Of a stretch of DNA of 64,000 nt, positions 37,247 through 45,510 are shown one piece after another. The stretch spans positions 310,001 through 374,000 of the forward strand of contig JAPZUD010000005.1 in assembly GCA_027533425.1 (NCBI GenBank), written 5' to 3'. Within the stretch, counting starts at the first letter, position 1. The number at the start of each line of letters is the position of its first letter. Origin of the DNA: Beijerinckiaceae bacterium. Its GTDB lineage: Bacteria; Pseudomonadota; Alphaproteobacteria; Rhizobiales; Beijerinckiaceae. The notes beneath the pieces were generated by a model. That model did not search any database and was not told the DNA's origin. It saw only the letters and a list, made by a program, of their open reading frames with translations. The position numbers and the translations under genes were made by a program.

Positions 37247-37786
37247 TTATTTCGGCGCCAGCACCATGACGACCTGGCGGCCCTCGAAGCTCGGCTCGTT
37301 CTCGACCTTGGCGATTTCGGCCGTATCGGCCTTCACCCTGTCGAGGACTCGCATGCCGATATCCTGATGCGCCATTTCGCGGCCGCGGAAGCGCAGGGTG
37401 ATCTTCACCTTGTTGCCTTCCTCGAAGAAGCCCCTCATCGCCTTCATCTTGACCGTGTAATCATGGTCATCGATGGCCGGGCGAAGCTTGATTTCCTTGA
37501 TTTCGATGGTCTTCTGCTTCTTGCGCGCCTCGGCGGCCTTCTTCTGCTCGAGAAAGCGGAAGCGGCCATAATCCATGATCTTGCAGACCGGCGGCGTGGC
37601 ATTCGGCGAGACCTCGACAAGATCGAGTCCCTGATCCTCAGCCAGCTTGATGGCATCGAAGGTGGACAGGATGCCCTTGTTGGAACCGTCGGCGTCGATC
37701 ACCTGGACTTCCCGGATGCGGATATCCCGGTTGACGCGCGGGCCTTCCTTCACGGGAAGGGGAACGTTTCTCATCGGCCTGCGAAT
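37247..37786 (-). CDS. infC: Translation initiation factor IF-3, ATT start
   Basis: IF-3 binds the 30S subunit and checks start codons and initiator tRNA. The 179-residue protein has the N-domain ([13 protein letters not shown]), a linker, and the C-domain ([27 protein letters not shown]). The best start is ATT at 37784-37786, 7 bases after AAGGAG. It gives the usual N-terminus MRRPMR, while the ATG four codons later has no such spacing. Rare ATT/AUU starts on infC let IF-3 repress its own synthesis in E. coli; the same is expected here. Confidence 0.93.
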   Translation of the reverse strand: MRRPMRNVPLPVKEGPRVNRDIRIREVQVIDADGSNKGILSTFDAIKLAEDQGLDLVEVSPNATPPVCKIMDYGRFRFLEQKKAAEARKKQKTIEIKEIKLRPAIDDHDYTVKMKAMRGFFEEGNKVKITLRFRGREMAHQDIGMRVLDRVKADTAEIAKVENEPSFEGRQVVMVLAPK

Positions 37787-37849
37787 GGTCTTTCTCCTTG
37801 GCTATTGCGGATGTCGGCTGCCGGACGACCTTGTCCGGAAACCGGCGTG

Positions 37850-37878
37850 AAAATCAGCGCATTCGCGGACAAAGTCAA
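37850..37878 (-). promoter_or_regulatory. Candidate infC promoter
   Basis: Minus strand: TTGACT at 37873-37878, 17-base spacer, GATTTT at 37850-37855. The leader to the ATT codon would be about 55 bases and contains a CCGGAC-N6-GTCCGG hairpin (37821-37838). The -35 overlaps the stop of the upstream glycosyltransferase gene. Confidence 0.4.
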
Positions 37879-39095
37879 CGGGAAGGAACGGCCTTGCCCA
37901 CCTTGCCCTCAAGAAGGGCAATGTAGCAGTCCAGCGTCTGCGCCACCATCTGGTCGAGCGAGAAGTTCCGCTCGACATGGCGGCGCGCGCGGGTGGCCAG
38001 CGCATCGCGGGCACTGGGCTTGAGATCAAGCGCGAGAGCCAGCGCCTCGGCGAGGGCAGCGGCGCTGCCGGCCGGCACGCGCCAGCCAGTCCGCTGCTCC
38101 GGCCGCACCTGCGGCGGGGCCAGCACGGTTTCCGGCACGGCGCCGAGATCGGAGACAACCACCGGCACACCCATGGCCTGGGCCTCCACTGCCACCCGGC
38201 CGAAAGCCTCGGGCTCCGTCGAGGGCACAGTGACCACCGCCGAGGCGGCGAGCGCAGCCGGCATGTCGGTGACATGGCCGACGCGACGGATGACAGAGCC
38301 GAGATTGCGCGCCGTGATCTCGCCGTCCAGCTCGGCGACATAGCCCTCCCGGCCCTGCGGATCACCAGCCAGAATGAAGACAACATCGCGATAGCCGCGT
38401 TCGCGCAGGAGCGACGCCGCCTCGACCAGAAGCTTCTGCCCTTTCCACGGGGTGAGGCGGCCCGCCAGCAGGACGATCCGGTCATCGGGCGAGGTGAGCC
38501 AGCCCCGCCGGATCCGCTCGACCCGGTCAGGGCCGATCCTGTCGGGCGCGAAGGCTTCGAAATTCGTGCCGCGCGGAATGACGCGCAGCCTTTGCGGCTC
38601 GATCCGGTGGGTTTTCTGGATCAGTTCGGCGGTGAAATGCGAATTCGCGATCACCACGTCGCCGCGCGCCATCACGGAATTGTAGAGGATCTTCGGCGCC
38701 GACTTGCCGTTATAGGCGCCGTGGTAGGTGGTGACAAAACCGATCTTCATCGCCCGCGTCGCGGCATAGGCCACCCAGGCCGGCGCACGCGACCGGGCAT
38801 GGACCAGCTCGACCCGCTCCTCGCGCAGCAGGCGCACCAGCTTGCCGACATTCATCGCCATCGAGAGCGGGTTTTTGGTCGAGGCCGGGAACGGGACCCA
38901 GATGCCACCCTTGGTCTGCAATTCGCCGATCAGCCGCCCCCCCTCGGTTGCCACGAGGGCGCGCGCGCCGGCCTGCGAGAGGCCTTCGGCAATATCCACC
39001 GTCGTGCGTTCGGCACCGCCGGCATTCAGGTCGGGGATGATCTGGAGGATCGTCCTGCCGAGAAGCGGCTTCGCGGGGGAGGCAGAAAAGACCAT
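37875..39095 (-). CDS. GT4-family glycosyltransferase
   Basis: A 406-residue GT-B fold transferase. The N-domain shows IIPDLNAGGAERTTVDIAEGL, the acceptor side of GT4 enzymes. The C-domain shows LLAGRLTPWKGQKLLVEA, FILAGDPQGR and the nucleotide-sugar motif STEPEAFGRVAVEAQAMGVPVV with the family E-x7-E pair. It probably adds a sugar to a surface polysaccharide or lipid at the inner membrane face; donor and acceptor are unknown. The start at 39095 was chosen over longer in-frame starts because the family begins there. It is divergent from the hydrolase at 39206. Confidence 0.85.
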   Translation of the reverse strand: MVFSASPAKPLLGRTILQIIPDLNAGGAERTTVDIAEGLSQAGARALVATEGGRLIGELQTKGGIWVPFPASTKNPLSMAMNVGKLVRLLREERVELVHARSRAPAWVAYAATRAMKIGFVTTYHGAYNGKSAPKILYNSVMARGDVVIANSHFTAELIQKTHRIEPQRLRVIPRGTNFEAFAPDRIGPDRVERIRRGWLTSPDDRIVLLAGRLTPWKGQKLLVEAASLLRERGYRDVVFILAGDPQGREGYVAELDGEITARNLGSVIRRVGHVTDMPAALAASAVVTVPSTEPEAFGRVAVEAQAMGVPVVVSDLGAVPETVLAPPQVRPEQRTGWRVPAGSAAALAEALALALDLKPSARDALATRARRHVERNFSLDQMVAQTLDCYIALLEGKVGKAVPSR

Positions 39096-39205
39096 CGGGA
39101 AACGGGACTTTCGGAACCGGCTGGGGATGTTTACTGCTGCGCCGGGATCTGCGCAAACATCCGGGAATCGCGCCGGCGCATGCCGGACATGGGAGACATA
39201 GAGAC

Positions 39206-40003
39206 ATGGAGCAGCCGGTGCAATCGTTCGAGGTCGAGGGCAACCCGGAAGCGGGCTTCCCGCCACGCCGGCTGGCCTATCGCCTCAGGCCCGGACTACG
39301 GCCCACCCTCATCTGGATGGGCGGTTTCCGCTCGGACATGACCTCCACCAAGGCCGAGAAGCTGGACGAGGCGGCCGCGGCGGAGGGCTTCGGCATGATG
39401 CGCTTCGACTACACCGCGCATGGCGAATCGGGCGGCGATTTCGCCTCGGCGACACTTTCGCTCTGGCTTGACGATTCCCTCAGGATGATCCGGCAGTTCG
39501 GCGGCGAGCGGCCGATCCTTGTCGGTTCGTCCATGGGCGGTTGGCTCGCCCTCCGTGCGACCGAGATCCTGGCTGCCGAGGGCACCACGCCCGGCGGGCT
39601 GGTCCTGATCGCGCCGGCGGTGGATTTCACCGAAGCGCTGATGTGGGCACAGTTTCCGCCGGCCATCCGGCGGCAGATCGAGGAAGAGGGTGTCTGGTAT
39701 CGGCCTTCCGCCTATTCGCCGGAACCCTACCCGATCACGCGCGCGCTGATCGAGGACGGGAGGCGCCACCTGCTGCTGGGCAAGGGCGCGCGCTTCGGCG
39801 TGCCGATCCATATCCTGCAGGGTGCCGAAGACCCGGATGTGCCGCTGGGGCATGTCCGCCGCTTCGTGGCGGAACTGGTCGCGGAAGAGGTGCGGATGAC
39901 GGTGATCCCCGACGGGAACCATCGCCTTTCGCGCGACGAGGATATCGCCACGCTCCAGCGCATCACACTGGAGATGGCCCGCGCGCTGTCCGGCGCGCGG
40001 TAG
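39206..40003 (+). CDS. Alpha/beta hydrolase, ABHD10-like
   Basis: A 265-residue serine hydrolase. The nucleophile elbow is GSSMGGW at about 111-117, with an acid in GAEDPDVPL (about 208-216) and a histidine in PDGNHRLSRDED (about 235-245), so the triad is complete. The early block LIWMGGFRSDMTSTKAEKLD is typical of the group that includes mitochondrial ABHD10, an acyl-protein thioesterase and acyl-glucuronide hydrolase. The true substrate here is not known. It is a single gene between a divergent glycosyltransferase and a convergent DUF1150 gene. Confidence 0.82.
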   Translation: MEQPVQSFEVEGNPEAGFPPRRLAYRLRPGLRPTLIWMGGFRSDMTSTKAEKLDEAAAAEGFGMMRFDYTAHGESGGDFASATLSLWLDDSLRMIRQFGGERPILVGSSMGGWLALRATEILAAEGTTPGGLVLIAPAVDFTEALMWAQFPPAIRRQIEEEGVWYRPSAYSPEPYPITRALIEDGRRHLLLGKGARFGVPIHILQGAEDPDVPLGHVRRFVAELVAEEVRMTVIPDGNHRLSRDEDIATLQRITLEMARALSGAR

Positions 40004-40009
40004 CCGCCT

Positions 40010-40333
40010 TCAATGGACCGTCGCCATGTCGAGATCGTTCTGCCAGGCGCCGGAAATGACGAGATCCCGGCTGTCGGCCAGCATGAGCGGGGAGCCATCC
40101 GCCGCGAACAGTGCGAAAAGCTGGACCGATGGATGGACTTTCTCGGTCTGCGGAAACAGGTGGCGGAGTTCGGCCGCGCGGAAGGTGCGCATGTAGGCGA
40201 GCTCGCCATCGCCCATCGCCGCGAGGGCTTCCGGTGTGCGGGCCGGTTCCGGTGCCTGCGGCTTCACAGCCAGCGGCGGTCGCGCCGGATTGGCATTCTT
40301 CTTCGGGGGGGTCGTCCTCTTCATTTCGGCCAT
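40010..40333 (-). CDS. DUF1150 family protein
   Basis: A 107-residue protein with a basic, disordered N-terminus (1-37) and the DUF1150 domain (about 38-107: LAAMGDGELAYMRTF, LFPQTEKVHPSVQLFALFAADG, LADSRDLVISGAW). Function is unknown. It commonly follows Hsp20 in alphaproteobacteria, as it does here, which hints at a link to small-heat-shock activity. GGAGG lies 5 bases before the ATG at 40333. The 222 bases between it and the Hsp20 gene hold no convincing gene. Confidence 0.85.
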   Translation of the reverse strand: MAEMKRTTPPKKNANPARPPLAVKPQAPEPARTPEALAAMGDGELAYMRTFRAAELRHLFPQTEKVHPSVQLFALFAADGSPLMLADSRDLVISGAWQNDLDMATVH

Positions 40334-40555
40334 GGGAGCCTCCAGTTCACCTATTGAACGCACCAAGGCGTTGACGAAGTGTTGCGATCCATAAAAGGCG
40401 TCGAAAAGGTCCTGCTTTGCGGTTGATCCTCGCGCGATGTGCCACCACCAGCCATGCGGTGAAGCACAAACCGGACCAGACGCACGGCAGCGGGTGGCAT
40501 CGCGCCGGCCGGCACGGAATCGGCAGGGCAGGACCAAGGGCAGGTCCCGCGCGGG

Positions 40556-40984
40556 CTAGTCGCGGGCGTGGATATCGATCTTGCGGATGATCCGCTCCGG
40601 TTCGGGGCGGGCAAGATCCACCGAAAGCAGGCCATGCATCAGCTCGGCGCCGAGAACCTCCATGCCGTCGGCGAGGAGGAAGGCCCTCTGGAACTGCCGG
40701 GCCGCGATGCCGCGATGCAGGAACTGGCGGGTCTTGTCATCCTGCTGGCGGCCGCGGATCACAAGCTGGCTTTCCTCCAGCGTGATCTCGAGCTCGTCGC
40801 GGGTGAAGCCGGCAACAGCGAGCGTGATCCGCAGCCGATCGGGCAGGTTCTCGGTGCGCGGCAGGCGCTCGATATTATAGGGCGGGTACCCGTCCGATGC
40901 GGCCTTGGCGACGCGGTCGAGCGCACGCTCGATATCGTCGAAGCCCAGCATGAAGGGCGAGGACAGGGATGGAACGCGGGACAT
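40556..40984 (-). CDS. Small heat-shock protein, Hsp20/alpha-crystallin family
   Basis: A 142-residue ATP-independent holdase that keeps unfolded proteins refoldable. The N-terminus MSRVPSLSSPFMLGFDDIERALDRV is the IbpA-type arm; the crystallin domain spans about 38-135 (NIERLPR, RITLAVAGFTRDELEITLE, FLHRGIAARQFQRAFLLAD). The usual C-terminal IxI motif is weak: the chain ends IRKIDIHARD, where IDI may serve. The leader carries candidate heat-shock control elements described separately. Confidence 0.92.
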   Translation of the reverse strand: MSRVPSLSSPFMLGFDDIERALDRVAKAASDGYPPYNIERLPRTENLPDRLRITLAVAGFTRDELEITLEESQLVIRGRQQDDKTRQFLHRGIAARQFQRAFLLADGMEVLGAELMHGLLSVDLARPEPERIIRKIDIHARD

Positions 40985-41040
40985 GGCGAAAAGCCCTCCT
41001 GAAGAAGCGGCTCCGGTTGCGTCACCCGCAAGGGCGTGAC
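40985..41040 (-). promoter_or_regulatory. ROSE-like RNA thermometer candidate in the Hsp20 leader
   Basis: On the minus strand the bases from 41012 to 40992 fold into a hairpin in which the Shine-Dalgarno AGGAGG (40995-41000) pairs with CCGCUUC, leaving one bulged G and a UUCA loop. Rhizobial ROSE elements use a U-Y-G-C-U strand with a G opposite the Shine-Dalgarno; here it reads C-C-G-C-U, one base off. A second hairpin (41021-41040, GUCAC paired with GUGAC) lies upstream. This is a hand-folded prediction. Confidence 0.5.
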
Positions 41041-41047
41041 ACGAGGA

Positions 41048-41076
41048 ATATGGACAGTGCCCCGGCCGGGCGCAAG
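41048..41076 (-). promoter_or_regulatory. Heat-shock sigma-32-type promoter candidate for Hsp20
   Basis: Minus strand: CTTGCG at 41071-41076, 17-base spacer, CCATAT at 41048-41053. CTTG at -35 and a CYATNT-like -10 match the alphaproteobacterial RpoH pattern as I recall it. Transcription would start near 41041, so the leader would be the two-hairpin region just downstream. Confidence 0.5.
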
Positions 41077-41203
41077 AGGGGGAATGCCCGGGTCATGTGA
41101 CCGCCCCCAACGGTGCCGTTCGACAGCATCTGTCCGATGGATGATACAAATCCTGTCTGATCCGGAGTTTGCCATATTGGCCCAGCCCCCGCCTCCCGCC
41201 GGA

Positions 41204-41761
41204 ATGGATCCGGGCAAGGTGGCCCTGCGCAAGGCGGCGCTCGCCGCCCGTGCGGCCCTGACGCCGGCGATCCGGCAGTCCGCCGGTGCCGCGCTGGCGG
41301 AAACGGGCCCGCCTGCAATCATCCGGCTGGTTCCGGCGGCGCGCATCCTCGCCGGCTATGTCGCCCTGCGCGACGAGCTGGATCCAGCGCCCCTGCTGGC
41401 CGCGCTGGCCGCTTCCGGCTTCCGGCTGGCCCTGCCGCGGATGACGGCAGACGGCCTCGCTTTCCATGCCCATGAAATCGGCGACGCGCTCGAAAAAAGC
41501 GCATTCGGCGTCGCCGAGCCGCCGGCGGACACGCCAATCGTGGCGCCGGATGTGATCCTGACGCCGCTGGTCGCCTTCGACCGGCGCGGCAACCGGCTCG
41601 GCTATGGCAAGGGCTATTATGACCGCGCCTTCGCAGCGCATCCGCAGGCAACGGGGATCGGCCTTGCCTTCGCGGCGCAGGAGGTGCCCATGGTGCCGGC
41701 CGAGCCGCATGACCGCCCGCTCGCGGCGATCCTGACCGAGGCGGGGCTGGTGCTGCCCTGA
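41204..41761 (+). CDS. 5-formyltetrahydrofolate cyclo-ligase
   Basis: Converts 5-formyl-THF to 5,10-methenyl-THF using ATP. The 185-residue protein begins with the family helix KVALRKAALAARAAL and ends with PLVAFDRRGNRLGYGKGYYDRAF, the ATP/folate-site signature. I chose the ATG at 41204 because it matches family starts; an in-frame ATG at 41141 would add 21 unrelated residues but cannot be ruled out. It is divergent from Hsp20 and convergent with the CoxG-like gene. Confidence 0.88.
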   Translation: MDPGKVALRKAALAARAALTPAIRQSAGAALAETGPPAIIRLVPAARILAGYVALRDELDPAPLLAALAASGFRLALPRMTADGLAFHAHEIGDALEKSAFGVAEPPADTPIVAPDVILTPLVAFDRRGNRLGYGKGYYDRAFAAHPQATGIGLAFAAQEVPMVPAEPHDRPLAAILTEAGLVLP

Positions 41762-41771
41762 GCGCGCCCGG

Positions 41772-42278
41772 TCACGCGCGGCCGAGCTTCCACCATTTCC
41801 CCTTGGGCTTCTCGCCCTCGGCCTCGGGTTCTTCCGGGGTCGGGGCAACCGCCTCGCCGAAATTCTCGAAGAACTCGCCAGCCAGTTTCTTGGCGGTGGA
41901 ATCGATCAGGCGCGAGCCGAGCTGGGCGATCTTGCCGCCGACTTCCGCGCGGACGGTATAATGCAGGATCGTGGCATCGCCATCGGCCTCGAGGCGGACA
42001 TCGGCGCCGCCGCGCGCATGGCCGGCCACGCCGCCCTGCCCTTCGCCCGAAATCGTGTAGCCGTTCGGCGGATCGATATTCGACAGCGTCACCTTGCCGG
42101 TGAAGGACGCCTTGACCGGACCGATCTTGAGCGTGACCTTGGCCTCCAGCTCGTTCTCGCCGGTCTTCTCGACGGATTCGCAACCGGGAATGCAGGCTTT
42201 CAGAACCTCCGGATCATTCAGCGCGGCCCAGACCACCTCGCGCGGGGCCTCGATACGGCGATTGTCATTCATATCCAT
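41772..42278 (-). CDS. CoxG-like SRPBCC protein
   Basis: A 168-residue protein of the carbon-monoxide-dehydrogenase subunit G family: NRRIEAPREVVWAALNDPEVLKACIPGCE, then VKASFTGKVTLSNIDPPNGYTISGEG and a GGADVRLEADGD strand. CoxG is thought to recruit CO dehydrogenase to the membrane. No coxM, coxS or coxL genes are in the window, and many CoxG homologues act elsewhere, so no link to CO oxidation is made. The last 30 residues are acidic/Pro-rich. Confidence 0.85.
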   Translation of the reverse strand: MDMNDNRRIEAPREVVWAALNDPEVLKACIPGCESVEKTGENELEAKVTLKIGPVKASFTGKVTLSNIDPPNGYTISGEGQGGVAGHARGGADVRLEADGDATILHYTVRAEVGGKIAQLGSRLIDSTAKKLAGEFFENFGEAVAPTPEEPEAEGEKPKGKWWKLGRA

Positions 42279-42440
42279 GGCGCGTTCCTCCGGTGCGCAT
42301 GAAAGGCGGCGGCGGGCATGGCGTCAAGCGACCAGCGAGGCCGACTTTCGCAAGGAGGGCCTGCCTTATCCTGACAGAAACTGGCGGGAGGATGCGGCAA
42401 GCCCGGTTCTGTCAACACCCCTGCCAGAAAAGGACGCCGC

Positions 42441-42845
42441 ATGTATAGCCACGTTACCCTGGGCACCAATGATCTCGCCCGCGCCAAAGCCTTCTACGAT
42501 GCCGTTCTCGGCCCGATCGGCTATCCGATGATCCATGACGAGAGCGCGCATGACACCTATGGCTACGGTCCGGCGACACCCGGCGCGCCGAGCTTCTGGA
42601 TCCTGCGGCCAATCAATCGTCAGGCTGCAACCTTCGGCAACGGCACCACGATCGGCTTCGTCGTGACGAAACGCGCCCTTGTCGACCGGTTCCATCAGGC
42701 AGCGCTGGCAGCCGGCGGCGCCTGCGAGGGGGAGCCGGGTCTGCGCCCGCATTATCACCCGGATTACTACGGCGCCTATGTGCGCGATCTCGACGGCAAC
42801 AAGCTCTGCTGTGCCTGCCACCTGCCGGCCGACCAGGCGGTCTGA
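42441..42845 (+). CDS. VOC (glyoxalase/bleomycin-resistance) family protein
   Basis: A 134-residue single-domain protein with two beta-alpha-beta-beta-beta modules: MYSHVTLGTNDLARAKAFYDAVL with a metal-ligand histidine at 4, GFVVTKRALVDRFHQAALAAGG, and YYGAYVRDLDGNKL at the C-terminus. The family covers metal-dependent lyases, isomerases and dioxygenases. It lies 105 bases upstream of puuD, but a role in urate breakdown is not evident. Confidence 0.88.
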   Translation: MYSHVTLGTNDLARAKAFYDAVLGPIGYPMIHDESAHDTYGYGPATPGAPSFWILRPINRQAATFGNGTTIGFVVTKRALVDRFHQAALAAGGACEGEPGLRPHYHPDYYGAYVRDLDGNKLCCACHLPADQAV

Positions 42846-42950
42846 AGCCGAACTGGCACGGGAACTGTTTCCCGCCGGCCCAGAACACCCTTGCGAAATC
42901 GCGCGGCGCAAGCCAGCGTTGCGGCAAGGCCGAAACAGGCAGGCGGGACG

Positions 42951-44162
42951 ATGCTCGAATACGTGATCATGGAATGGGGAAGCGCGGCCCTGCGCTGGCT
43001 GCATGTCATTGCTGCCATGGCCTGGATCGGCTCCTCCTTTTTCTTCATGCATCTGGATGCGGGGCTGCGCCCGCATCCGGAGATTCCCGCCGGCAAGGGC
43101 GGCGCGGCCTGGCAGGTCCATGGCGGCGGCTTCTATGAGATGAAGAAGTATCTCGTCGCGCCGGCCAGCCTGCCGGCCGAGCTGACCTGGCACAAATGGC
43201 AGAGCTACGTGACCTGGCTCTCCGGCTTCTTCCTGCTGGGCTGGATCTATTACGCGCAAAGCTCGCTCTACCTCATCGACCCGGCGGTGCGGGTGCTGAG
43301 CCCGGCCGCCGCGGCGGGGATCGGCATCGGCTCGCTGCTGGCGGGCTGGATCGTCTACGACCTTCTCTGCAAGTCGCCGCTGGGCCGCAACGAGACCCTG
43401 CTTGCCGTGCTGGGCTTCGGCTTCGTGGTGGCCATGAGCGCCTTCTATGCGCAGGTCTTTTCCGGCCGCGGCGCACTGATCCATACCGGCGCGCTGATGG
43501 CGACGGTGATGAGCGGCAACGTGTTCCGGATCATCATTCCCAACCAGAAGAAGGTGATTGCCTCGCTGCTGGCGGGGCAGGCGCCGGATCCGGCCCTCGG
43601 CAAGCAGGCCAAGCAGCGTTCGGTGCACAACAATTACCTGACGCTGCCGGTCGTCTTCCTGATGATCTCGAACCATTATCCGCTCGTCCATACCGGGGCG
43701 GTGCTGCCGCTTCTCGTGGCGCTGATCACCTTCGCCGGAGCAATCATCCGGCATTTCTTCAACGGCTGGCATGCCGACCATTCGAGGGCGCCGTGGTGGT
43801 GCTGGATCGCCGCCCTGCTGGCCCTCGGCGCGGCGATGGCCCTGTCCTGGCAGGCGGCGCCGGGCCGGCAATCCTGGCTGGCCGCTGAACGGCAGATCGC
43901 CACAGCCAATCCCGCTCTGGCGGTGGAAGCGATCCAGATCGTGCAGGGGCGTTGCTCGATGTGTCATGCCGAGCAGCCGGTCTGGGACGGAATCTCCGCC
44001 CCTCCCAAGGGCGTGAAGCTGGCCGAGGAGGCCGATATCCGGCGTGAGGCGAAGGCGATCGGCTTGCATGCCGTTCTGACCCATGCGATGCCGCCGAACA
44101 ACATCACCGAGATCACGCCCGAGGAGCGCGCCACGCTCGCGCTCTGGCTGACCCGCCGGTAA
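42951..44162 (+). CDS. puuD: Urate hydroxylase PuuD with C-terminal cytochrome c domain
   Basis: A membrane-bound urate oxidase that makes 5-hydroxyisourate and passes electrons to the respiratory chain rather than making H2O2. The 403-residue protein begins with WLHVIAAMAWIGSSFFFMHLD, has about eight membrane segments with conserved histidines, and ends with a cytochrome c domain with CSMCH at about residues 335-339. The start at 42951 gives the usual N-terminus. It is followed 27 bases later by an allantoate-type amidohydrolase. Confidence 0.92.
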   Translation: MLEYVIMEWGSAALRWLHVIAAMAWIGSSFFFMHLDAGLRPHPEIPAGKGGAAWQVHGGGFYEMKKYLVAPASLPAELTWHKWQSYVTWLSGFFLLGWIYYAQSSLYLIDPAVRVLSPAAAAGIGIGSLLAGWIVYDLLCKSPLGRNETLLAVLGFGFVVAMSAFYAQVFSGRGALIHTGALMATVMSGNVFRIIIPNQKKVIASLLAGQAPDPALGKQAKQRSVHNNYLTLPVVFLMISNHYPLVHTGAVLPLLVALITFAGAIIRHFFNGWHADHSRAPWWCWIAALLALGAAMALSWQAAPGRQSWLAAERQIATANPALAVEAIQIVQGRCSMCHAEQPVWDGISAPPKGVKLAEEADIRREAKAIGLHAVLTHAMPPNNITEITPEERATLALWLTRR

Positions 44163-44189
44163 GCCGGCTCCCTGTCACGGATTTCCGCC

Positions 44190-45440
44190 ATGTCCCGCCC
44201 CAACCTGCCCGCCACGACCCGGATGATGGAGCGGCTCGACGCGCTCGCCCTCATCACCGACGAGCCGGGCAAGATCACCCGCCTCTACCTGTCCGATGCC
44301 CATCGCCGGGCGATTGATGTCGTCTCCGGCTGGTTCCGCGAGGCGGGGCTGGCCCCGGCGGTTGATGCGGCGGGGAATATCCATGCCCGGTACGAGGGAC
44401 GCGAGCCCGGCCTGCCGGCGCTGATCATCGCCTCGCATATCGATACGGTCCGGGATGCGGGGAAATATGATGGCAATCTCGGTGTCCTGGCCGGCCTCGC
44501 CGTGGTGGAGGAACTGGCCCGGCTGAACGAGCGCCTGCCTTTCGCGGTCGAAATCATCGCCTTCGGCGACGAGGAAGGCGTGCGTTTTCCGCAGACGCTG
44601 ACGGGCTCGCGCGCCATTGCCGGGCGGTTCGATGCCTCTGCGCTGGATGGCCGGGACCGCGATGGTGTCTCGATGCGCGAGGCGTTGGCCGCCTTCGGGC
44701 TCGATCCGGACGGGATTCTCCGCGTGGCCCGCAAGCCGGGTTCGGTGATCGGCTATCTCGAATTGCATATCGAGCAGGGACCGGTGCTGGAGGCGGCGGA
44801 CGAGCCGCTCGGCATCGTCACCTCGATCGCCTCGATCCAGCGCTTCACGGCGACAGTGACCGGCGAGGCCGGGCATGCCGGCACGGTGCCGATGCCCTAC
44901 CGGAAGGATGCGCTGGCGGCCGTGGCGGAGATGGTGCTCGCCGTCGAGCGCGAGGCGCAGCAGGCGCCGGGTCTGGTCGGCACGGTCGGCCGGATCGAGG
45001 CCTCGCCCGGTGCGATCAATGTCATCCCCGGCAGCGTGACCTTCACGCTCGATCTCCGGGCGCCGGATGATGCCGCCCGCCATGCGCTGGTGGCGCGGGT
45101 GCGTGGCGCGCTCGAGGCGATTGCCGGGCGCCGCGGCGTGACGCTGGCGCTCGAAGCCGGCTACGAGGAGCAGGCAACGCCCTGCCACCCCGCCATCCAG
45201 GCGGCGTTGGCGACGGCGATCGAATCGCTCGGGCACACACCCTTGCGGCTGCTTTCAGGCGCGGGGCATGATGCCATGGCCTTCGAGACGCTCTGCCCGA
45301 TGGGCATGCTGTTCCTGCGCTGCAAGGGAGGCATCAGCCATAACCCGCTGGAATCGATTACGGAAGCGGATGCGGATGTCGCGCTCGCGGCGATGCTGGC
45401 CTTTGTGCGAGCGCTCGACCCGGCGAAACTGGCCAGCTGA
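44190..45440 (+). CDS. M20-family amidohydrolase, probable allantoate amidohydrolase
   Basis: A 416-residue binuclear metal hydrolase of the allantoate amidohydrolase/N-carbamoyl-amino-acid hydrolase group. Metal ligands are visible in SHIDT, KYDGNLGV, FGDEEGVRF, LHIEQGP and the C-terminal ISHNPLE. The GAGHDAM loop is also typical. Its place directly after puuD favours allantoate as substrate in purine breakdown; beta-ureidopropionase-type activity is the alternative. Genes for the intermediate steps (5-hydroxyisourate hydrolase, OHCU decarboxylase, allantoinase) are not in the window. Confidence 0.88.
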   Translation: MSRPNLPATTRMMERLDALALITDEPGKITRLYLSDAHRRAIDVVSGWFREAGLAPAVDAAGNIHARYEGREPGLPALIIASHIDTVRDAGKYDGNLGVLAGLAVVEELARLNERLPFAVEIIAFGDEEGVRFPQTLTGSRAIAGRFDASALDGRDRDGVSMREALAAFGLDPDGILRVARKPGSVIGYLELHIEQGPVLEAADEPLGIVTSIASIQRFTATVTGEAGHAGTVPMPYRKDALAAVAEMVLAVEREAQQAPGLVGTVGRIEASPGAINVIPGSVTFTLDLRAPDDAARHALVARVRGALEAIAGRRGVTLALEAGYEEQATPCHPAIQAALATAIESLGHTPLRLLSGAGHDAMAFETLCPMGMLFLRCKGGISHNPLESITEADADVALAAMLAFVRALDPAKLAS

Positions 45441-45453
45441 AGGTGGCCAGCAA

Positions 45454-45476
45454 AAAGGGCGCCCGAAGCGCCCTTT
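45454..45476. terminator. Bidirectional intrinsic terminator
   Basis: A 9-base stem AAAGGGCGC/GCGCCCTTT around CCGAA, preceded by A residues and ending in T residues. It lies between the rightward amidohydrolase gene and the leftward cytochrome c gene. Confidence 0.75.
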
Positions 45477-45510
45477 GCCGCTCGGCCGATGGTGATGGCC
45501 TGCTTTCGCC

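Noticed and set aside
40334-40555. Upstream extension of the DUF1150 gene by up to 68 residues
   Set aside because: The protein-like stretch is short and not part of the family, and a good GGAGG site lies 5 bases before the ATG at 40333.
41772-42278. CO dehydrogenase operon suggested by the CoxG-like gene
   Set aside because: No coxM, coxS, coxL or maturation genes are present nearby; CoxG relatives are widespread without them.
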